In this document: positions 5,638 through 6,725 of the stretch, piece after piece
How the letters are laid out: every line of letters starts with the position of its first letter
How positions within the stretch are numbered: position 1 is the first letter of the stretch
Assembly (NCBI GenBank): GCA_905201915.1
Contig: CAJKQE010000110.1
Span: 1 to 6,725 of the forward strand
Direction of reading: 5' to 3'
From: an uncultured Lachnospiraceae bacterium
GTDB lineage: Bacteria; Bacillota; Clostridia; Lachnospirales; Lachnospiraceae
DNA length: 6,725 nt
Notes under the pieces: model-generated
Database searches by the model: none
What the model was told of the DNA's origin: nothing
The model's input: only the letters and a program-made list of their open reading frames with translations
Translations under genes and position numbers: made by a program

Positions 5638-6725
5638 TCAATTCCACAGGATTACCAATAAATTGTCCTTTCCTCCGTAAGAAATTTGCCAGGAAACCTG
5701 TTGTCCTGGAGAAAGTATCGATGTTTTTTGAATAACTTCCTGTATTAGATTACCTTCTACAAGATCCTGCACCGCCTGCTGATATTCTTCTTCTCTCTGA
5801 AAACATAGTTCTGTCTTTGGGCTGTTTGTTTCAATATCCCTTTTTAACACATCACAAATGTGCTCTTTGTCATAAGTTTCATACCAGCAGCCTTTTCTTC
5901 GATAATAATGATAACTTTCATCCGTACAGGAGGGCAGTAAAATATCCTCATTTGCTTTATGTGTAGCGCTAATTATCTTATCACTACAGCATAAATAACT
6001 ATAGGAAATCGCATCTTCTCTGTCTCCCTGTGCATTATATCCGGGAGACCCCCATGTAGTATCTACATAGTAATAATTTTCTCCAATTCGGACTAAATTC
6101 CATGCATGACTGGAATTCGCCTCATCTAAAATATTGCCTGTTACCAATGTGCAAAAAATGCCCATTTTATTTAATAGATACTGGGTTGCTTTTGCATATC
6201 CCATACACACTGTTTTCTTTTCCAAAAACACACTTTGAATCGTTTGATTATAAAGGCTGGTCTCATCATACTCTACTTCACGAATTAAAAGCTCATACAC
6301 ACTTTTAATTTTTTCATACGCGTCAAAAGACGCATCAATTTCGGCAATCCACGCATCTGCCTGCTGTTCAATCTGCTGTTTTAAACTTTCTGTCTGCTCT
6401 TTTTCTACAGTATATACAGGCATCAACTGAATAGCTGTTTTCGTATTTTCATTCAAGTCCTCCACAGTGGTATATTGAAATTCACCTTCAACCCAAAAAT
6501 ATTCCGGATGGTCAATCATCACCATATTAAAAACTGTCATTAGTCGCTCTTCCGAAAGAGGCGTTATTCTAATTTCTGCTTCTTGCTGCTCTAATCCTTC
6601 TGCAATCTGTCTGTAGACTTTCTGCTCTTCCTTTGACAAGCTTTGATATCCATAGTAAAGCACTTCCTCTGAGGCATCAATCTGTCTTTCCTGAAGTTCT
6701 TCTTCTATTAAACTTTCATTGCCGA
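5638..6725 (-). CDS. Transglutaminase-like domain protein, 5' end beyond the window
   Basis: The reading frame stays open to the right edge, so the GTG at 6663 is probably not the start and the N-terminus is missing. About 361 residues are visible. Numbered from the codon at 6663, a helical region rich in Gln and Glu (~1-150) precedes a transglutaminase/papain-like core. Its catalytic triad is visible as Cys153 in KKTVCMGYAKA, His186 in SSHAWNLV and Asp201 in YYYVDTTWG. The last ~100 residues form a region I cannot assign. Proteins of this type in Clostridia are usually secreted or membrane-anchored and often carry an N-terminal signal or lipobox; that part is not visible here. The substrate is unknown, and these proteins may be proteases or cross-linking enzymes. 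It ends in TGA at 5638, 133 bp before rimP, and is probably a separate transcription unit. Confidence 0.85.
   Translation of the reverse strand, partial: GNESLIEEELQERQIDASEEVLYYGYQSLSKEEQKVYRQIAEGLEQQEAEIRITPLSEERLMTVFNMVMIDHPEYFWVEGEFQYTTVEDLNENTKTAIQLMPVYTVEKEQTESLKQQIEQQADAWIAEIDASFDAYEKIKSVYELLIREVEYDETSLYNQTIQSVFLEKKTVCMGYAKATQYLLNKMGIFCTLVTGNILDEANSSHAWNLVRIGENYYYVDTTWGSPGYNAQGDREDAISYSYLCCSDKIISATHKANEDILLPSCTDESYHYYRRKGCWYETYDKEHICDVLKRDIETNSPKTELCFQREEEYQQAVQDLVEGNLIQEVIQKTSILSPGQQVSWQISYGGKDNLLVILWN

Noticed and set aside
5615..5638. AACTTGCAAGTT followed by CTTTTTT on the plus strand, resembling an intrinsic terminator.
   Set aside because: The 12-bp palindrome has no room for a loop and leaves a stem of about four pairs. 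No plus-strand gene precedes it, and the T-run partly belongs to the end of the minus-strand gene.
6102..6308. A 68-codon plus-strand open frame.
   Set aside because: It is opposite the catalytic core of the transglutaminase-like gene and has no features of its own.

Overview
The window suggests a low-GC Gram-positive bacterium, most likely a member of the Clostridia and plausibly Lachnospiraceae. This rests on the AT-rich sequence, the strong AGGAGG-type ribosome binding sites, the gene order rimP-nusA-rnpM(ylxR)-ylxQ-infB-rbfA-nrnA, and the Asn/Arg/Gly-rich linker of IF2. The genus cannot be fixed from the sequence alone.

All real genes lie on the minus strand, so the operon reads from right to left. 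At the right edge (5638-6725) is the 3' part of a transglutaminase-like protein gene whose start lies outside the window. A 133-bp intergenic region (5505-5637) follows. It holds a possible sigma-A-type promoter and a perfect 29-bp palindrome. Next comes a tightly packed translation/transcription operon: rimP (5040-5504), nusA (3874-5019), rnpM/ylxR (3586-3864), ylxQ, an L7Ae-type RNA-binding protein (3285-3599, TTG start preferred), infB (505-3264), rbfA (92-478) and the first 37 codons of an nrnA-like DHH phosphoesterase gene (1-111). Gaps within the operon are 26 nt or less and two gene pairs overlap, so co-transcription and partial translational coupling are likely.

The operon products act together in RNA and ribosome metabolism. 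RimP and RbfA mature the 30S subunit, IF2 starts translation, and NusA controls RNA polymerase pausing and termination. RnpM modulates RNase P, YlxQ is a K-turn-type RNA binder, and NrnA degrades the resulting short RNA fragments. The transglutaminase-like gene appears functionally unrelated.

This is a mostly ordinary core-genome region. I found no mobile element, CRISPR array, tRNA or rRNA, and no convincing undescribed system. The points most worth a second look are the perfect palindrome upstream of rimP, the repetitive Asn-rich linker in IF2, and the unusual TTG start region of ylxQ.
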